Assembly: GCF_011100465.1 (NCBI RefSeq)
Contig: NZ_CP049740.1
Location: 2,162,001 to 2,226,000, forward strand
Length of the DNA stretch: 64,000 bases
Direction: 5' to 3'
Source of the DNA: Jeotgalibaca arthritidis
Lineage (GTDB): Bacteria; Bacillota; Bacilli; Lactobacillales; Aerococcaceae
The notes under the pieces are model-generated. The model worked only from the letters and a program-made list of their open reading frames with translations, ran no database searches and was not told the origin of the DNA. Positions 46,191 through 57,300 of the stretch are shown one piece after another. Within the stretch, counting starts at the first letter, position 1, and each line of letters opens with the position of its first letter. Position numbers and translations under genes: made by a program.

Positions 46191-47098
46191 TTAGTCTCTG
46201 CTAGCATTTCTAACTTTTTAACGAAATAATCAGGTAATGGTTGCTCGAACCGTAACCATTCACCACTTGTAGGATGCTCAAAGCCAAGAACACCTGCATG
46301 TAAATATTGACCGTGCTTATCTACGCTAGCAGCAGGTCCGTACATTGGATCACCGACAACAGGGTGATTAATGTAGGTCATATGAACACGAATTTGGTGA
46401 GTGCGACCTGTTTCAAGCGTTAATTCAAGAAGTGAAAAATCATGGTATAGCTCTAAGCGTTTGAAATGTGTCACAGCAGGACGACCTTCAAGGGTAACCG
46501 TTCGTTTCATCCGATTATTTGTCATCCGACCAATTGGTGCATCAATCCGACCTTCATCATGCTCTACTTCACCATGAACCAACGCCGTGTAAACACGTTC
46601 CGTTGTGTGGTTGAGAAATTGTTGTGCCAAGTGTTCATGTGCTTCATTAGTTTTAGCAATCACTAATAAACCAGATGTATCCTTATCAATACGGTGAACG
46701 ATACCGGGTCTAAATTCACCTGTACCATCCGATAAGTTTTTAAAATGGTGAAGTAAGCCATTCACCAAGGTACCTGATAGGTGGCCTTTAGAAGGATGAA
46801 CAACCATGCCAGATTCTTTGTAAATAACGGCTAGCTGATCATCTTCATAAACAATATGAAGCGGCATTGCTTCCGCTTGGATTGAAACAATTTCTTTTTC
46901 CTGAACAGTCATCACGATTTGATCGCCCGCTTGGACTTTATAATTAGCTTTCACGATTTGTCCATTAACTGTCACTTTCTTTTCTTTCAATAGGCTTTGA
47001 ATTTGGGTCCTTGTGAACGAGCTAAACCGTTCAGTTATCACTTTATCAATTCGCCCTTCTTCATTATTCACATTAAGGGAATACGTTCTTTCAGTCAT
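46187..47098 (-). CDS. rluD: RluD-family 23S rRNA pseudouridine synthase
   Basis: 303 residues from ATG 47098 (AAAGGA upstream; the longer frame runs back into lspA). An S4 domain at about residues 14-60 (FTRTQIQSLLKEKKVTVNG) precedes the catalytic core with PGIVHRIDKDTSGLLVIA, where Asp in HRIDKDTSG is the nucleophile. It modifies uridines of large-subunit rRNA. It directly follows lspA, as in many Firmicutes, where this gene is called ylyB. Confidence 0.93.
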   Translation of the reverse strand: MTERTYSLNVNNEEGRIDKVITERFSSFTRTQIQSLLKEKKVTVNGQIVKANYKVQAGDQIVMTVQEKEIVSIQAEAMPLHIVYEDDQLAVIYKESGMVVHPSKGHLSGTLVNGLLHHFKNLSDGTGEFRPGIVHRIDKDTSGLLVIAKTNEAHEHLAQQFLNHTTERVYTALVHGEVEHDEGRIDAPIGRMTNNRMKRTVTLEGRPAVTHFKRLELYHDFSLLELTLETGRTHQIRVHMTYINHPVVGDPMYGPAASVDKHGQYLHAGVLGFEHPTSGEWLRFEQPLPDYFVKKLEMLAETN

Positions 47099-47102
47099 TT
47101 TA

Positions 47103-47564
47103 TTATCCTTTTCTCTCTTCGTTTTCTTCAAAAAATAGTACATGAATAATCATTAATGCTACCCCAATTGTTAAGCAAACATCTGCCACGTTGAAAATAG
47201 GGAAGTTGATGAAATCCAGACGGAACATATCAACAACAAAACCATTCAATAAGCGGTCGATAAAATTACCAATCGCTCCAGCTAAGATTAATGAAAAACT
47301 ATAACCAACTAACTTACTCTTGATCGGGTATTTATGGAAGGTATAAACCAAGTAACCAACTACCAGAACAGTAATAATATAAAAGAAAACCATTTTTCCT
47401 TCGAATATCCCCCATGCCGCCCCCTTGTTTTGGATATAAAACAAAGAGAAAAAGCCTGGTACAAGTACCTTTTCTTCATACAAAGCAAAATTCTGAACGA
47501 TTAACCATTTGCTAATTTGATCAATTATAATTAATAACACTGCGATGATATAATAAAAAATCAT
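47103..47564 (-). CDS. lspA: lipoprotein signal peptidase II
   Basis: 153 residues with four membrane helices. The catalytic Asp residues are in GNFIDRLLNGFVVDM and FNVADVCLTIG. It cleaves lipobox signal peptides, including those of the lipoproteins encoded nearby. ATG 47564 opens MIFYYIIAVLLIIIDQISKW, containing the conserved first Asp. Confidence 0.96.
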   Translation of the reverse strand: MIFYYIIAVLLIIIDQISKWLIVQNFALYEEKVLVPGFFSLFYIQNKGAAWGIFEGKMVFFYIITVLVVGYLVYTFHKYPIKSKLVGYSFSLILAGAIGNFIDRLLNGFVVDMFRLDFINFPIFNVADVCLTIGVALMIIHVLFFEENEERKG

Positions 47565-47744
47565 TGGGTCTCCTCACTTACTTGCATTATTCAATACTTC
47601 TCTATTGTAAACGAAAATGTGAAAAAGCTAAAGGGCAAGTTCAGATGGAATTAACGCATTGTGCTCTTGTGCCTTGAATTCTAAAGAAGAGTTTAGTTAT
47701 AATGGTTTATAGGTTTAGAACTTATTGATAAAGGAGACGCTATT

Positions 47745-48371
47745 TTGAAAAAGATGTATATGATTTTGGCAACAAGCGGCTTGTTTCTAGCGGCTTGTTC
47801 AAACGGGGCTGCAGACCTTCATGAAAATGTTGAATCTGTCAGCCAAATTAAAGAAGAGTTGGTTGTTTCATTAAATGAAATTCAATCTAAAGAAGCTAGT
47901 ATGCAGGAGGAATTTGACGCATCACTAGTATCAGATGAAGACCTAGTCAGTTTTAAGGATGGCTCTGCGCAATTGTTCAGTAATATTGACAGCCGTAGCG
48001 AACAACTAGCTAGCATTCAAAAATTATTAAAAGATTTAGAGAAAGAAACATCTCGCTTAAATAAACAAGATGACGAAGAACTTCCCCTAACAGCAGTTCA
48101 AACACTTTCTCAAACTGTTACGGACATTCAAACAACTTTAACAGATTATGTTGAGACTTATGACAATCAGTTAGCTGAGGAAAAAACGACCTTTGAATCA
48201 TTTGGATCAGACGATGCGGATTTCAACACCCTATATAATGGCATTGATCGTTTAAATGCAACAAGTCATACTAATCTAGAAAAAATTCAACCTTTAGTTG
48301 ATTTATTGGCATCATTTGATAGCCAATTTGAGGAATTAATGGCTGAATTAACAGAACTACAAGACAAATAA
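47745..48371 (+). CDS. YkyA-like cell-wall-associated lipoprotein
   Basis: 208 residues. The signal ends GLFLAACSNG (lipobox). The rest is nearly all alpha-helical coil, similar to the YkyA putative cell-wall-binding lipoprotein family. TTG 47745 has AAAGGAG upstream and a promoter TTGAAT-N18-TATAAT (47674-47703). It starts a three-gene operon of surface proteins. Function unknown. Confidence 0.75.
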   Translation: MKKMYMILATSGLFLAACSNGAADLHENVESVSQIKEELVVSLNEIQSKEASMQEEFDASLVSDEDLVSFKDGSAQLFSNIDSRSEQLASIQKLLKDLEKETSRLNKQDDEELPLTAVQTLSQTVTDIQTTLTDYVETYDNQLAEEKTTFESFGSDDADFNTLYNGIDRLNATSHTNLEKIQPLVDLLASFDSQFEELMAELTELQDK

Positions 48372-48385
48372 GGAGTTTATTCGCT

Positions 48386-49210
48386 ATGAAGCAATCATTA
48401 TTACTATTGTTGGCTGTCTCTTTATTAGCAGCTTGTTCATCAGATTCACCAGAAACAGAAACGACTCAATCTAGTCAAGAGACTATTTCTTCGTCAGAAG
48501 ACGTATCAAGTTCTAACGCTTCTTCACAAGACGTCATCGAAGAAGAAAGCGTTGCTTATGAGTATGATATTAATCAAGCTATTTTCACCGTTGAACCGAT
48601 TGACGATGCACCAGTAGAAGTTGCCCTTTTGACCTTTGATGATGCACCTCAACCACCTAATAGCTATTCACTAGCTATTGCTCATACCGTAAAGGAAAAA
48701 GACGCTAATGCCATTTTCTTTGTTGTAGGACAGTTTTTAGAAGATGAGACATCACAAGCTATAATTAAAGAAATTTATGATATGGGATTTGAAATTGGTA
48801 ATCATTCTTATTCTCATCCAGATTTCCATAGTTTAACTTATGAAGAACAAAAAGAAGAAATCGTGAAAACAAACGATAATATTGAAGCCATTACGGGCCA
48901 ACGTCCTCGTTTCATCCGACCGCCTTATGGTCAATACGATGATAATACGTTAGCTGTTATCGAAGAAGAAAAAATGACTATGATGAATTGGACGTATGGC
49001 TATGATTGGGAAGAGGCGTATATGAATACCCCTGCCCTAGCTGATATTATGGTTAATACGGAATTCTTAGGCAACGGCGCAAACTTATTGATGCATGACC
49101 GTGAATGGACAGCGGGGGCCATTGGAGACATTATTGATGGTCTTCGCGAAAAAGGCTATGAGATGGTCGATCCAGCTTTAATTGCGTCACCAGAACGGGA
49201 GGAAGACTAA
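48386..49210 (+). CDS. polysaccharide deacetylase lipoprotein (NodB homology, CE4)
   Basis: 274 residues. The signal ends VSLLAACSSD; a Ser/Glu-rich linker follows. The NodB domain has LLTFDDAP (catalytic Asp and metal Asp), NHSYSHPD (metal His pair) and FIRPPYGQYD. Surface CE4 enzymes remove acetyl groups from peptidoglycan or other glycans and can change lysozyme sensitivity. It lies 14 bases after the YkyA-like gene and three before the next. Confidence 0.88.
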   Translation: MKQSLLLLLAVSLLAACSSDSPETETTQSSQETISSSEDVSSSNASSQDVIEEESVAYEYDINQAIFTVEPIDDAPVEVALLTFDDAPQPPNSYSLAIAHTVKEKDANAIFFVVGQFLEDETSQAIIKEIYDMGFEIGNHSYSHPDFHSLTYEEQKEEIVKTNDNIEAITGQRPRFIRPPYGQYDDNTLAVIEEEKMTMMNWTYGYDWEEAYMNTPALADIMVNTEFLGNGANLLMHDREWTAGAIGDIIDGLREKGYEMVDPALIASPEREED

Positions 49211-49213
49211 TAA

Positions 49214-50416
49214 ATGACACATCGATTTTTAAAATTACTAACAGCTTCTGCATTACTGACTTTAGGATCCCCTTTTATGTCAGAAGTAAAAGCAAGTGAA
49301 GTCCAAGAGGCGACTACATTATCATTAAGACAAGAACCGTTTTTAAAGGCCCCTGAAGTTAAGAGTCTGCCGAAAAAGTTTTTCTATGATAGTGGTGTCG
49401 ACATAGCTTACCCGGAAGATGGGGTTAAAGGCATTTACTTAACAGCTAATTCAGCCGGTAGCACTGAGAAAATGGATGATATGATCAGTTATTTAAACAG
49501 CAATGATTTAAATGCTATGGTTATTGATATTAAAGATGATTTTGGTTTTGTTACAACACAATTCGATACGGATGATGAACATTTACAAAGTAACACCATT
49601 ACTACTATTGAGGATATTGATGCTTTAATTGGAAAATTAGAAGAGAATCAAATTTATCCTATCGCTCGTGTGGTTGCCTTTAAAGATTCAGAACTACCAA
49701 AAACACAACCTGAAATGTCCTTCCGTTATCCTAGTGGTGAAGTTTGGACAGCTGGCAATGGTGAAGCTTTTATTAATCCCTTTATGAAAGAAACATGGGA
49801 TTACGCCATAAATGTTGGAATTGAAGCGGCTAAAGTTGGCTTTAAGGAAATCCAGTTTGACTATGTTCGTTTCCCAGAAGGATTTGAAGTATGGGGAGAA
49901 GACTTAGTTTATGATATGGGTGACTATGCAGATGCTGATATGGATGATGTTCAAAAACGTGTGGCTGCTGTCTCTGATTTTGTAGCTTATGCCCGCGAAC
50001 AATTGATGCCGTACGGTGTTGAAGTATCCGTTGATATTTTCGGTTATGCTGCAACAGTTCCAGAAGCACCCGGTATTGGACAAAACTTCAGCAATATTGC
50101 TTCTCATGTCGATGTTATTTCATCTATGATTTATCCAAGTCATTGGGGCGCATCTTACTTTGGGATTGATGCACCAGACTTACACCCCTATGAGGTGGTT
50201 GATGAATACATGAAGGTGGAATTACCTTTGCTTGAGTCGTTAGACCATACACCAGTGACTCGCCCATGGTTACAAGACTTTACTGCTTCTTACTTAGGCG
50301 CTGGTTATTATAAAGACTATGGCAACGCAGAAGTCATGGCACAAGTACAAGCACTAAACGATCATGGTGTTACTGAATTCCTATTGTGGAATGCCGGTAA
50401 TGTTTATAGTTATTAA
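49214..50416 (+). CDS. putative glycoside hydrolase (DUF4015, YbbD/GH-like barrel)
   Basis: 400 residues. The signal peptide ends about SEVKASE. The DUF4015 barrel opens VKGIYLTANSAG and includes MVIDIKDDFGFV, IARVVAFKD, FKEIQFDYVRFPEG and SVDIFGYAA; the Asp in FDYVRFP is a likely catalytic residue. It is predicted to act on cell-surface glycan. Its presence beside a CE4 deacetylase suggests a common substrate. Enzyme specificity is not known. Confidence 0.82.
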   Translation: MTHRFLKLLTASALLTLGSPFMSEVKASEVQEATTLSLRQEPFLKAPEVKSLPKKFFYDSGVDIAYPEDGVKGIYLTANSAGSTEKMDDMISYLNSNDLNAMVIDIKDDFGFVTTQFDTDDEHLQSNTITTIEDIDALIGKLEENQIYPIARVVAFKDSELPKTQPEMSFRYPSGEVWTAGNGEAFINPFMKETWDYAINVGIEAAKVGFKEIQFDYVRFPEGFEVWGEDLVYDMGDYADADMDDVQKRVAAVSDFVAYAREQLMPYGVEVSVDIFGYAATVPEAPGIGQNFSNIASHVDVISSMIYPSHWGASYFGIDAPDLHPYEVVDEYMKVELPLLESLDHTPVTRPWLQDFTASYLGAGYYKDYGNAEVMAQVQALNDHGVTEFLLWNAGNVYSY

Positions 50417-50419
50417 TTA

Positions 50420-50462
50420 AAAAAGGAGACAAACCGTTTATATAAACGGTTTGTCTCCTTTT
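50420..50462 (+). terminator. strong intrinsic terminator
   Basis: AAAAGGAGACAAACCGTTTA is exactly complementary to the following TAAACGGTTTGTCTCCTTTT, a 20-bp stem with almost no loop. Confidence 0.9.
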
Positions 50463-50500
50463 GAGCGAGTAGAAACGAGAAATTGCCCTTCTATTCACTC

Positions 50501-50537
50501 AAACAGCCATTCCCTGTATTTGGGAATGGCTGTTTTT
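50501..50537. terminator. bidirectional terminator before addA
   Basis: AAACAGCCATTCCC and GGGAATGGCTGTTTTT pair around TGTATTT. It serves the converging addA gene. Confidence 0.85.
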
Positions 50538-50539
50538 GA

Positions 50540-53500
50540 CTATAATAAAATATTTTGATTAGCAGAGAGTAAACAAATATAGGCTTCAGTCACTTTTTTC
50601 TGCTTAATTTGCTCGAGAGCTTCTCGGTAGACAATCATCTGTCCTTTATATTTAGCGATAATCTCATCTTGTTTATTGCCGACATAATCTGTTTTAAAAT
50701 CAAACAAGATAATATGATCATCAAACTCAATAAAACCATCGATAATCCCGTGAATGAGTAAATTGTCATCTGAATCTGGTGCAATGCCTTCAAAAATTTG
50801 CCCTGCTTTCATCAACATGGTAAATGGTACTTCTTGTTGAACCAAGTTGGCATGTTCTTGAATACGTTGACCAAGCGCTGTTTCAAAAAAGTCTAAAATA
50901 AGCTGTTTATCAATTCGCTTACCAACATTTTCCTTAATAGTTCCTTTTGAAACTAATTGATGAATTAAGGAATCAAGCTTTTCAGCTGTAACCGATTCGG
51001 AAAGAACCACATTTTGTAGAACATAGTGAACGGCTGTCCCTATTTCGGCTTGTGTCGGTTGGCTTTCTTCCTGCAAAAAATTCGGACGCTGTAAGCTAGG
51101 TTCGACGTATCGTCCTCTACCACTTTGCTGACTAACATCTAGTTGTAACAATTGGGCATTGTCAGGATCTTCAAATAGTCGTTTAATTTCTGATACAGAT
51201 TGGTAGCTAGTTGTTTGTGTTGCAGCTTCATGCGGGTAAGTATATGCCATTAGAGCAACTGCTGTTTTAAAATCAAGCTCGGGTTCAACCGTATCTGCCT
51301 GTTGAATGGTTGTTTGGATATGATTATCCCAGTCAATATCGTCGTCTAAATTAACGGTCACAATATTCCCTAATAGGTCATCAGCACTATAAAAGGACAC
51401 ATCAAAGGTCACCGGATATTGGCTGATTTCGCCACGGTAAGTCTTGATTTCAGAATCAGGGTCAACGAGCTGGTGACGATACAAGCTTAAGCCTACCCAT
51501 TGCATGAAATTATTTGCAGCTAAGCGCAAATGATCTGGTAGTAAACGGCCAGCAGCTTCATCGGCTTTGCCCCATTCTTGCCACATTTTTTCTTTTGATT
51601 CATAAGACCCAACTAAGTAGAGTTTTTGCTCTGCCCTCGTCAAGGCAACATAGAGCTTTCTCATTTCTTCAGCTAACAGGTTCTTTTTCTTATCATTGGC
51701 AAAGGCATAAGTAACTAGTGAGGGGTACTTAATCCGCTGATCGACATCAATAAAGTCAGTACCCACCCCATAACGGTCAGAAAAGACATACGGTTTCCGT
51801 AAATCTTGCATATTAAACTGTTTGGACATATCCATAATAAACACAATTGGGAACTCTAACCCTTTACTAGCATGAATAGTCATAATACGAACGGCATCTT
51901 CGTCTTCACTAAAGGTTGTTGGCTCAGCTAGATCTTGATCACGGTCCTGGATGCGTTCAATAAAGCGAACAAACTGGAAAAGACCTTTATAGTTGGATGA
52001 TTCGTATTTTTTAGCACGCTCGTAAAGGGCATGCAGATTAGCAACACGTTGCTTACCAGAGGCCATTCCACCAACATAATCAATAAAGTTTGTTTCTTCA
52101 TAAATTCGCCAAATTAATTGGACAAGATTACTTTGTTTTGTAAAATCTCGCCAGCGATTTAACTGTGTCATAAAGGCAGTTACTTTTTCATAACAACTCA
52201 TTGTTTCGCTTGTTTTTTCGAGTTTTCCTTCTTCATAGTCACTTAAAAAATGTTGAACGGCATCATAGTAGTCTCCGCTAGGCTGGCTTAATCGAATAGT
52301 CGCTAATTGGCGTTCATTTAAGCCGACAATAGGCGATCGTAAGACTGCAGCTAGTGGAATGTCTTGCCTTGGATTATCAACCACCTTTAACAGAGATAGC
52401 ATCACAGTGATTTCTGTTCGTTGGAAGAAGCTCTGTGAGTCATTTAAAATGACAGGAATGCCGTATTCTTTAAAGGTTTCTAGAATCAATAAATTATTTT
52501 TCTTAGTCGGTGTCAATAAGACAATGTCTTTAAAACCAATCAGTCGCTGAGATTTTGTTTTCTTGTCATAAATAGTCTGTTTGTTTTGAATCAAGTCTTT
52601 GATGGTTTGAGCAACCATGGTCACTTCGCCCGTCGCCTTATCATCAATAGCAGCTTCAAAGTCAACATCTTCTTGAAGGTGGTCTTCTGCTGCTGGTGTC
52701 TCCTCGTCTGATTTCCCTTTTAAATAAATTAACAATTCAGTTTTGCAGTCGGAAACATCTGGAAATGACAAATTACCTTGCTTTAATTCAGCGAGTTTAT
52801 CATAAGCCATTTGCCCTACTGCTTTATCCATCAGCTGGGTAAAAATAAAGTTAGTAAAGGAAATAACGTCGCCTCTTGAACGGAAGTTTTCAGCTAATAT
52901 AATCCGTTCGCCGCCCTCTTTTTCCGCGAACTGTTCATATTTCGCTAAAAATAAACCAGGATCCGCTAAACGGAAAGCATAGATAGATTGTTTGACATCC
53001 CCTACCATAAATAAGTTTTCTGTTTCTGGCTGATGTCTCGTTACGCCATACAGAATACTTTCTTGTAGCTGGTTAACATCTTGGTATTCATCAATCAATA
53101 CTTCCTCAAACTTTTGGCGATAATATAAGCTTGCTTCACTAGGCTGGCGTTTTCCGTCTTTTAAAGGCATTAAAATATCGAGTGTTAAATGTTCCAAGTC
53201 ATTGAAATCAAGCGCACTATCAGTTTGTTTCTTTTGCCAATACATATCTGTAAATAGTAAGGTAACACGGATCATTTCTTCAATAAACGGTTTAGTTTGC
53301 TGAATCATCTCTTCTTGTTCGTCCAGAGGTCGGCTGAAAAACTGGTCCTTTACATTGATCGTAGTTTGCTTGGCTTGGTCTCTTAATCGCTTCATATCTT
53401 GAATCAGCTCTTTATCAGGATTATCCTTTTTCACAGACGGCCATCGTTCGAACGTCATGCGATCAATTAAATCATAGGCCTCTTGATAACGACTGGTCAT

Positions 53501-54319
53501 TACTGCGTCTTGAATGGCAATAATACCATCACGCTCAGCCATCATTAAATCGTGATGTTTTAAGGTATGCTCCGATTCACCAGCTTGATGAATACCCATC
53601 TCTAAGCTGTAAATAGCTGACTCAAGCTCCGTTTTCATTTGTGGAAGAAGTAATTCTTGATAGAGACGACTATTTACTAAGCCATCCGTTAAATCATACA
53701 AATCTCCAAGGGAATTAATCCACCGCGTTGGATCAGGATTTGCCCGTGAGAAGTTATAAAGAGAGAAAATGAGTGTTTTTAAGCCCTCATCACTGCGGTC
53801 ATTGGAATACGCCCGAGCCAGTTGCTTGAAGGTTGTGCCGGCAATGCCGTATTGCTCTTCTTTTAGTTGTTCCCAAACATCTTCTTTAGTCATTTCAACT
53901 TCAATATTATCAGCGACAATACGGAAAACAGGATCAATTTCAATTAGATAGAAAAAGCGCTGAATCACTTTTAAACAGAAGGCATGGATGGTTGAAATAT
54001 GTGCTTGCGGCAATAAGGTGACTTGACGCATTAAATGCCGATACTGTTCATCGTTGACTGCTGTGTTAATCGCTTCTTGAATGGCCACACCAATTCTCTC
54101 TTTCATTTCAACGGCAGCTGACTCTGTAAACGTGACAACTAAAAGTTCATCGACGTTCGTCCCATTTTTTACTTTTTCAATAATCCGTTGCACTAAAACA
54201 GTCGTTTTACCTGAACCTGCAGAGGCTGCGACTAAAATATTGTCACCTGTTTGATAAATGGCTTGCCATTGATCATCAGTAAAGCGATCATTGGTCGTTT
54301 TTGGTGGTATCATGGCCAT
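50540..54319 (-). CDS. addA: ATP-dependent helicase/nuclease subunit A
   Basis: 1259 residues. Superfamily-1 helicase motifs include Walker A ASAGSGKTT (about residues 32-40), the DExx box LIDEYQDVNQLQ, and late motifs FVALTRAEQKLYLVG-like. The C-terminal RecB-type nuclease has HGIIDGFIEFDD and LFDFKTDYVG (active Asp, Asp, Lys). With AddB it processes double-strand breaks for recombination. ATG 54319 is chosen because AGGAGG sits nine bases upstream. It overlaps addB by 32 bases. Confidence 0.96.
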   Translation of the reverse strand: MAMIPPKTTNDRFTDDQWQAIYQTGDNILVAASAGSGKTTVLVQRIIEKVKNGTNVDELLVVTFTESAAVEMKERIGVAIQEAINTAVNDEQYRHLMRQVTLLPQAHISTIHAFCLKVIQRFFYLIEIDPVFRIVADNIEVEMTKEDVWEQLKEEQYGIAGTTFKQLARAYSNDRSDEGLKTLIFSLYNFSRANPDPTRWINSLGDLYDLTDGLVNSRLYQELLLPQMKTELESAIYSLEMGIHQAGESEHTLKHHDLMMAERDGIIAIQDAVMTSRYQEAYDLIDRMTFERWPSVKKDNPDKELIQDMKRLRDQAKQTTINVKDQFFSRPLDEQEEMIQQTKPFIEEMIRVTLLFTDMYWQKKQTDSALDFNDLEHLTLDILMPLKDGKRQPSEASLYYRQKFEEVLIDEYQDVNQLQESILYGVTRHQPETENLFMVGDVKQSIYAFRLADPGLFLAKYEQFAEKEGGERIILAENFRSRGDVISFTNFIFTQLMDKAVGQMAYDKLAELKQGNLSFPDVSDCKTELLIYLKGKSDEETPAAEDHLQEDVDFEAAIDDKATGEVTMVAQTIKDLIQNKQTIYDKKTKSQRLIGFKDIVLLTPTKKNNLLILETFKEYGIPVILNDSQSFFQRTEITVMLSLLKVVDNPRQDIPLAAVLRSPIVGLNERQLATIRLSQPSGDYYDAVQHFLSDYEEGKLEKTSETMSCYEKVTAFMTQLNRWRDFTKQSNLVQLIWRIYEETNFIDYVGGMASGKQRVANLHALYERAKKYESSNYKGLFQFVRFIERIQDRDQDLAEPTTFSEDEDAVRIMTIHASKGLEFPIVFIMDMSKQFNMQDLRKPYVFSDRYGVGTDFIDVDQRIKYPSLVTYAFANDKKKNLLAEEMRKLYVALTRAEQKLYLVGSYESKEKMWQEWGKADEAAGRLLPDHLRLAANNFMQWVGLSLYRHQLVDPDSEIKTYRGEISQYPVTFDVSFYSADDLLGNIVTVNLDDDIDWDNHIQTTIQQADTVEPELDFKTAVALMAYTYPHEAATQTTSYQSVSEIKRLFEDPDNAQLLQLDVSQQSGRGRYVEPSLQRPNFLQEESQPTQAEIGTAVHYVLQNVVLSESVTAEKLDSLIHQLVSKGTIKENVGKRIDKQLILDFFETALGQRIQEHANLVQQEVPFTMLMKAGQIFEGIAPDSDDNLLIHGIIDGFIEFDDHIILFDFKTDYVGNKQDEIIAKYKGQMIVYREALEQIKQKKVTEAYICLLSANQNILL

Positions 54320-57300
54320 CTGTCTCATCCTCCTCTTCAAATTCTTGCTTTAGTTTCTCTAACACCATTGCCTTATTGAGTTTATCAAGACGGCGATAGC
54401 GGTTTTCTATTAAGGTACTGTCAAACTGTGAAATAGCCCGGTAAGGCCCTTGAACTGACGGTATAAATAAGCGATCCTTAACAGGATTCATCTTTAAGTC
54501 GCCAGATAAAATTTGATTGCCGGCTTCTTGAATACGGCGACGGTTGTTCTTAATTAATAAATCCAATTCTTGCCGACTAACTAAATCGTTGGAATTAGAA
54601 TAGAAATCACCTGATTTTTTATAGCGGAAAGGCAATACTAATCCTGATTGACCTGCTTCTATATCCGGTTCAATAGCAGCTGTTAGGTCTGTTTCAGCAA
54701 CTAATAAGCCTTTAAGCTTATGTTCACCGAGTAATAATTGCGTTAGTTCCTCTTCCTCAGGGCGTTTTAGGACCTTTAAGAGTGGATTTTTAACGTGTAA
54801 GTAAAAGGCCCCTGCTGCTTTTGCATTGCTGAGGTTAAGTCGGTCTGCATTAAGCATTGCTACATCTAAATACGTAATCATCTGCATAGCCAATCCATAA
54901 TAAGCATCGATAAACTGGAAGCTATGTTGGCTTGATTTATAGTCTAGAACAGATAAATAAAGTTGCCCGTTCGATTCGACTTTATCGATTCGGTCTATTT
55001 TCCCTCTTAAATAGAGCTTACGATTGTTGTTTAAAGGGAAAACCATTCCTTCCAAGTCATTATTCAAACCTGGTGGTCCAAAGACTGCTTCGGTTTTAAT
55101 ATTTTGGAAATTGGTTAAGTTTTGTTGCTTAAAGAGCATTTGTGATAGATGACTAATGGTATCGCGTAACTGGTCCTGAATAAAGCTCATTCGATTTGAA
55201 CTGGAAAGGATCTGGTATTTATGAGACCCAAATAGCATATCTAACACTTCAGAAGTAATTTGATCAATTGATTGTGGTGTTAAAAGTGGCTCTTGTGCCA
55301 TGCGAGAAACAATATATTCTAAAGCTTCATGGTAAAATTCACCTGTTCCCGCCGCTGTAAGTTCATACTTTTGTCTTTCTTTTAGCTTTAAACCGTATTT
55401 TAAGAAATGACTATAGGCATCTAAATAATAACTTTCCAGTTGTGAAACGGATAGAAAAAGATTTTTCCCATAGAGTTTCTCAGCAAGTTCTGCTGTTAAA
55501 TGGGTAGGAATATTCTTGTATTTTAAACTTCTAAAAATACGTTCTAAATCAGCTGAGACTGTTTCATCTCGGTAAAGGTAAGATAAAATTCGTCGCCAGA
55601 TTACTGGCATTTTCTGTTCTGATGTGACTTGATGACGAATTAATTTAACTAATTGACTAATATTTTGGATTTTATTTCCTATGAAATCCATTTGATTGTC
55701 TGAATCAGTGATATCAGCTGCCTTATATTGAGTAGGAATCTTGAGATCTTTTGAGATTCGAGAAACATAAGGAGAAATCTTTTGGACACGATTGCTGCCA
55801 TCAATACTTAAAGGATAAGTGATAAACAACTGATCAGTAGCCGCTAAAAAGGCTTGATAAGCCACAAATGGCTCTGAAGCTGTCGATTCTGAGACAGACT
55901 GATTCAAATACTTGCTATCGGCCTGCAAACTAGTCTGTAAACTTTCTCGTTCTTCTTCCGTTAACAACGATTTATTTTCATGAACTTTAGGTAAATTATC
56001 TTGGGTAGCACCAATGATAAAGGCTACCTTTGCAGTCTGGAATCGCGCTCCTTCAATGCTTGAGAAAATGACCTCATCAAGAGTTGGCGGCACAATACTA
56101 AAGGTCGCATTTTCTAAACCAGTCATCAAAATATCATAGAACATCTTGGCATCGAACTCATAATCACCCAGCGTTTCGACATATTCATCGAGTAACGAAA
56201 TAAACGTCTTCCAAACTTGCTCATGCTGACGGGCTTTTTCTAAATCATTTTCTTCAATAGCTAAATCTCTCCAAAATAGGAGCTGTTGGTCAATTTTGTT
56301 AGTTTCTAAGAAATGGTAAAGCAAGCTAGCAGCTTCCCGCCCTGTTTTAACTTTTTCTAATTGCTTGTAGAACGGCAATAAACGCTCCTGAAGGAAAGTT
56401 TTTACTTGGTTAGCTTCTGCCATTCCTAGCGGTTGTTGAGGCGTTTCCTCCCCTTCTTCCAGCTCATTGAACTGATAAGCAGACCAGTCAGTCTTTTTAA
56501 ACCAAGCATTTCCTTCATAACCGAAAGCTAACATAATATTTTCAGTCTTATCGATGGTATCACGGTAAAAAGTTACTTGTTCTTTTCGATCTGTCAACGA
56601 AAGTTCCTCTTCAGTTTGTGGAAGAAAAAGTTCCGTCCGAAGCATCCGCATTAAATCGGGATAACGCCAATAATGGAACTTTATCCGGAATAAGCTGTCA
56701 AGAAAATCAGCAAATGGATGGTGTTGCATTTCATCGGCCTTATCATAAAAGACATTTAAATTTGCTTTTTCAAAAAGTGGTTTCAAAATAGTTTCGTAAT
56801 CTTCTACTCGTCGAGCCATAATTAAAAAGTCCTTGTATCGATAGCCTTTTTCAATCATCAAACGATTAATACTATTGGCAACATGGAAAATTTCAGCTTG
56901 CTTATTGTCACATGACCAAATATGGATTTTGTCTGATGGCGTCGTATCTTCGTTAGATTCTATCGTCAACCTACTTCTATTTCCAGATGAACTATTCACC
57001 CAATAACGGTCGAGTTGAAGCATAGCTGGATCATAGCCATCCGTATCTTTCGTAATCCGCTGGTCTTGTAAGACAGGGACACCATTGGAACGTGCAAATT
57101 GATATAAATGGAAATAAGTTGAACCAGCAGCATGGAACAGGTTCTGTAATTCAGGTGGCTGGTCAATATAAGCTTTATCTAAATCTAAAACAATGGTGAC
57201 CTGACTGGCTTGATGCAGAAAAGCCTGAATAATTTGCATTTCCTGTGCAGTAAAATGATAATAACCATCGATATATAAGTAAGTCTCGCCCATCTCGCTA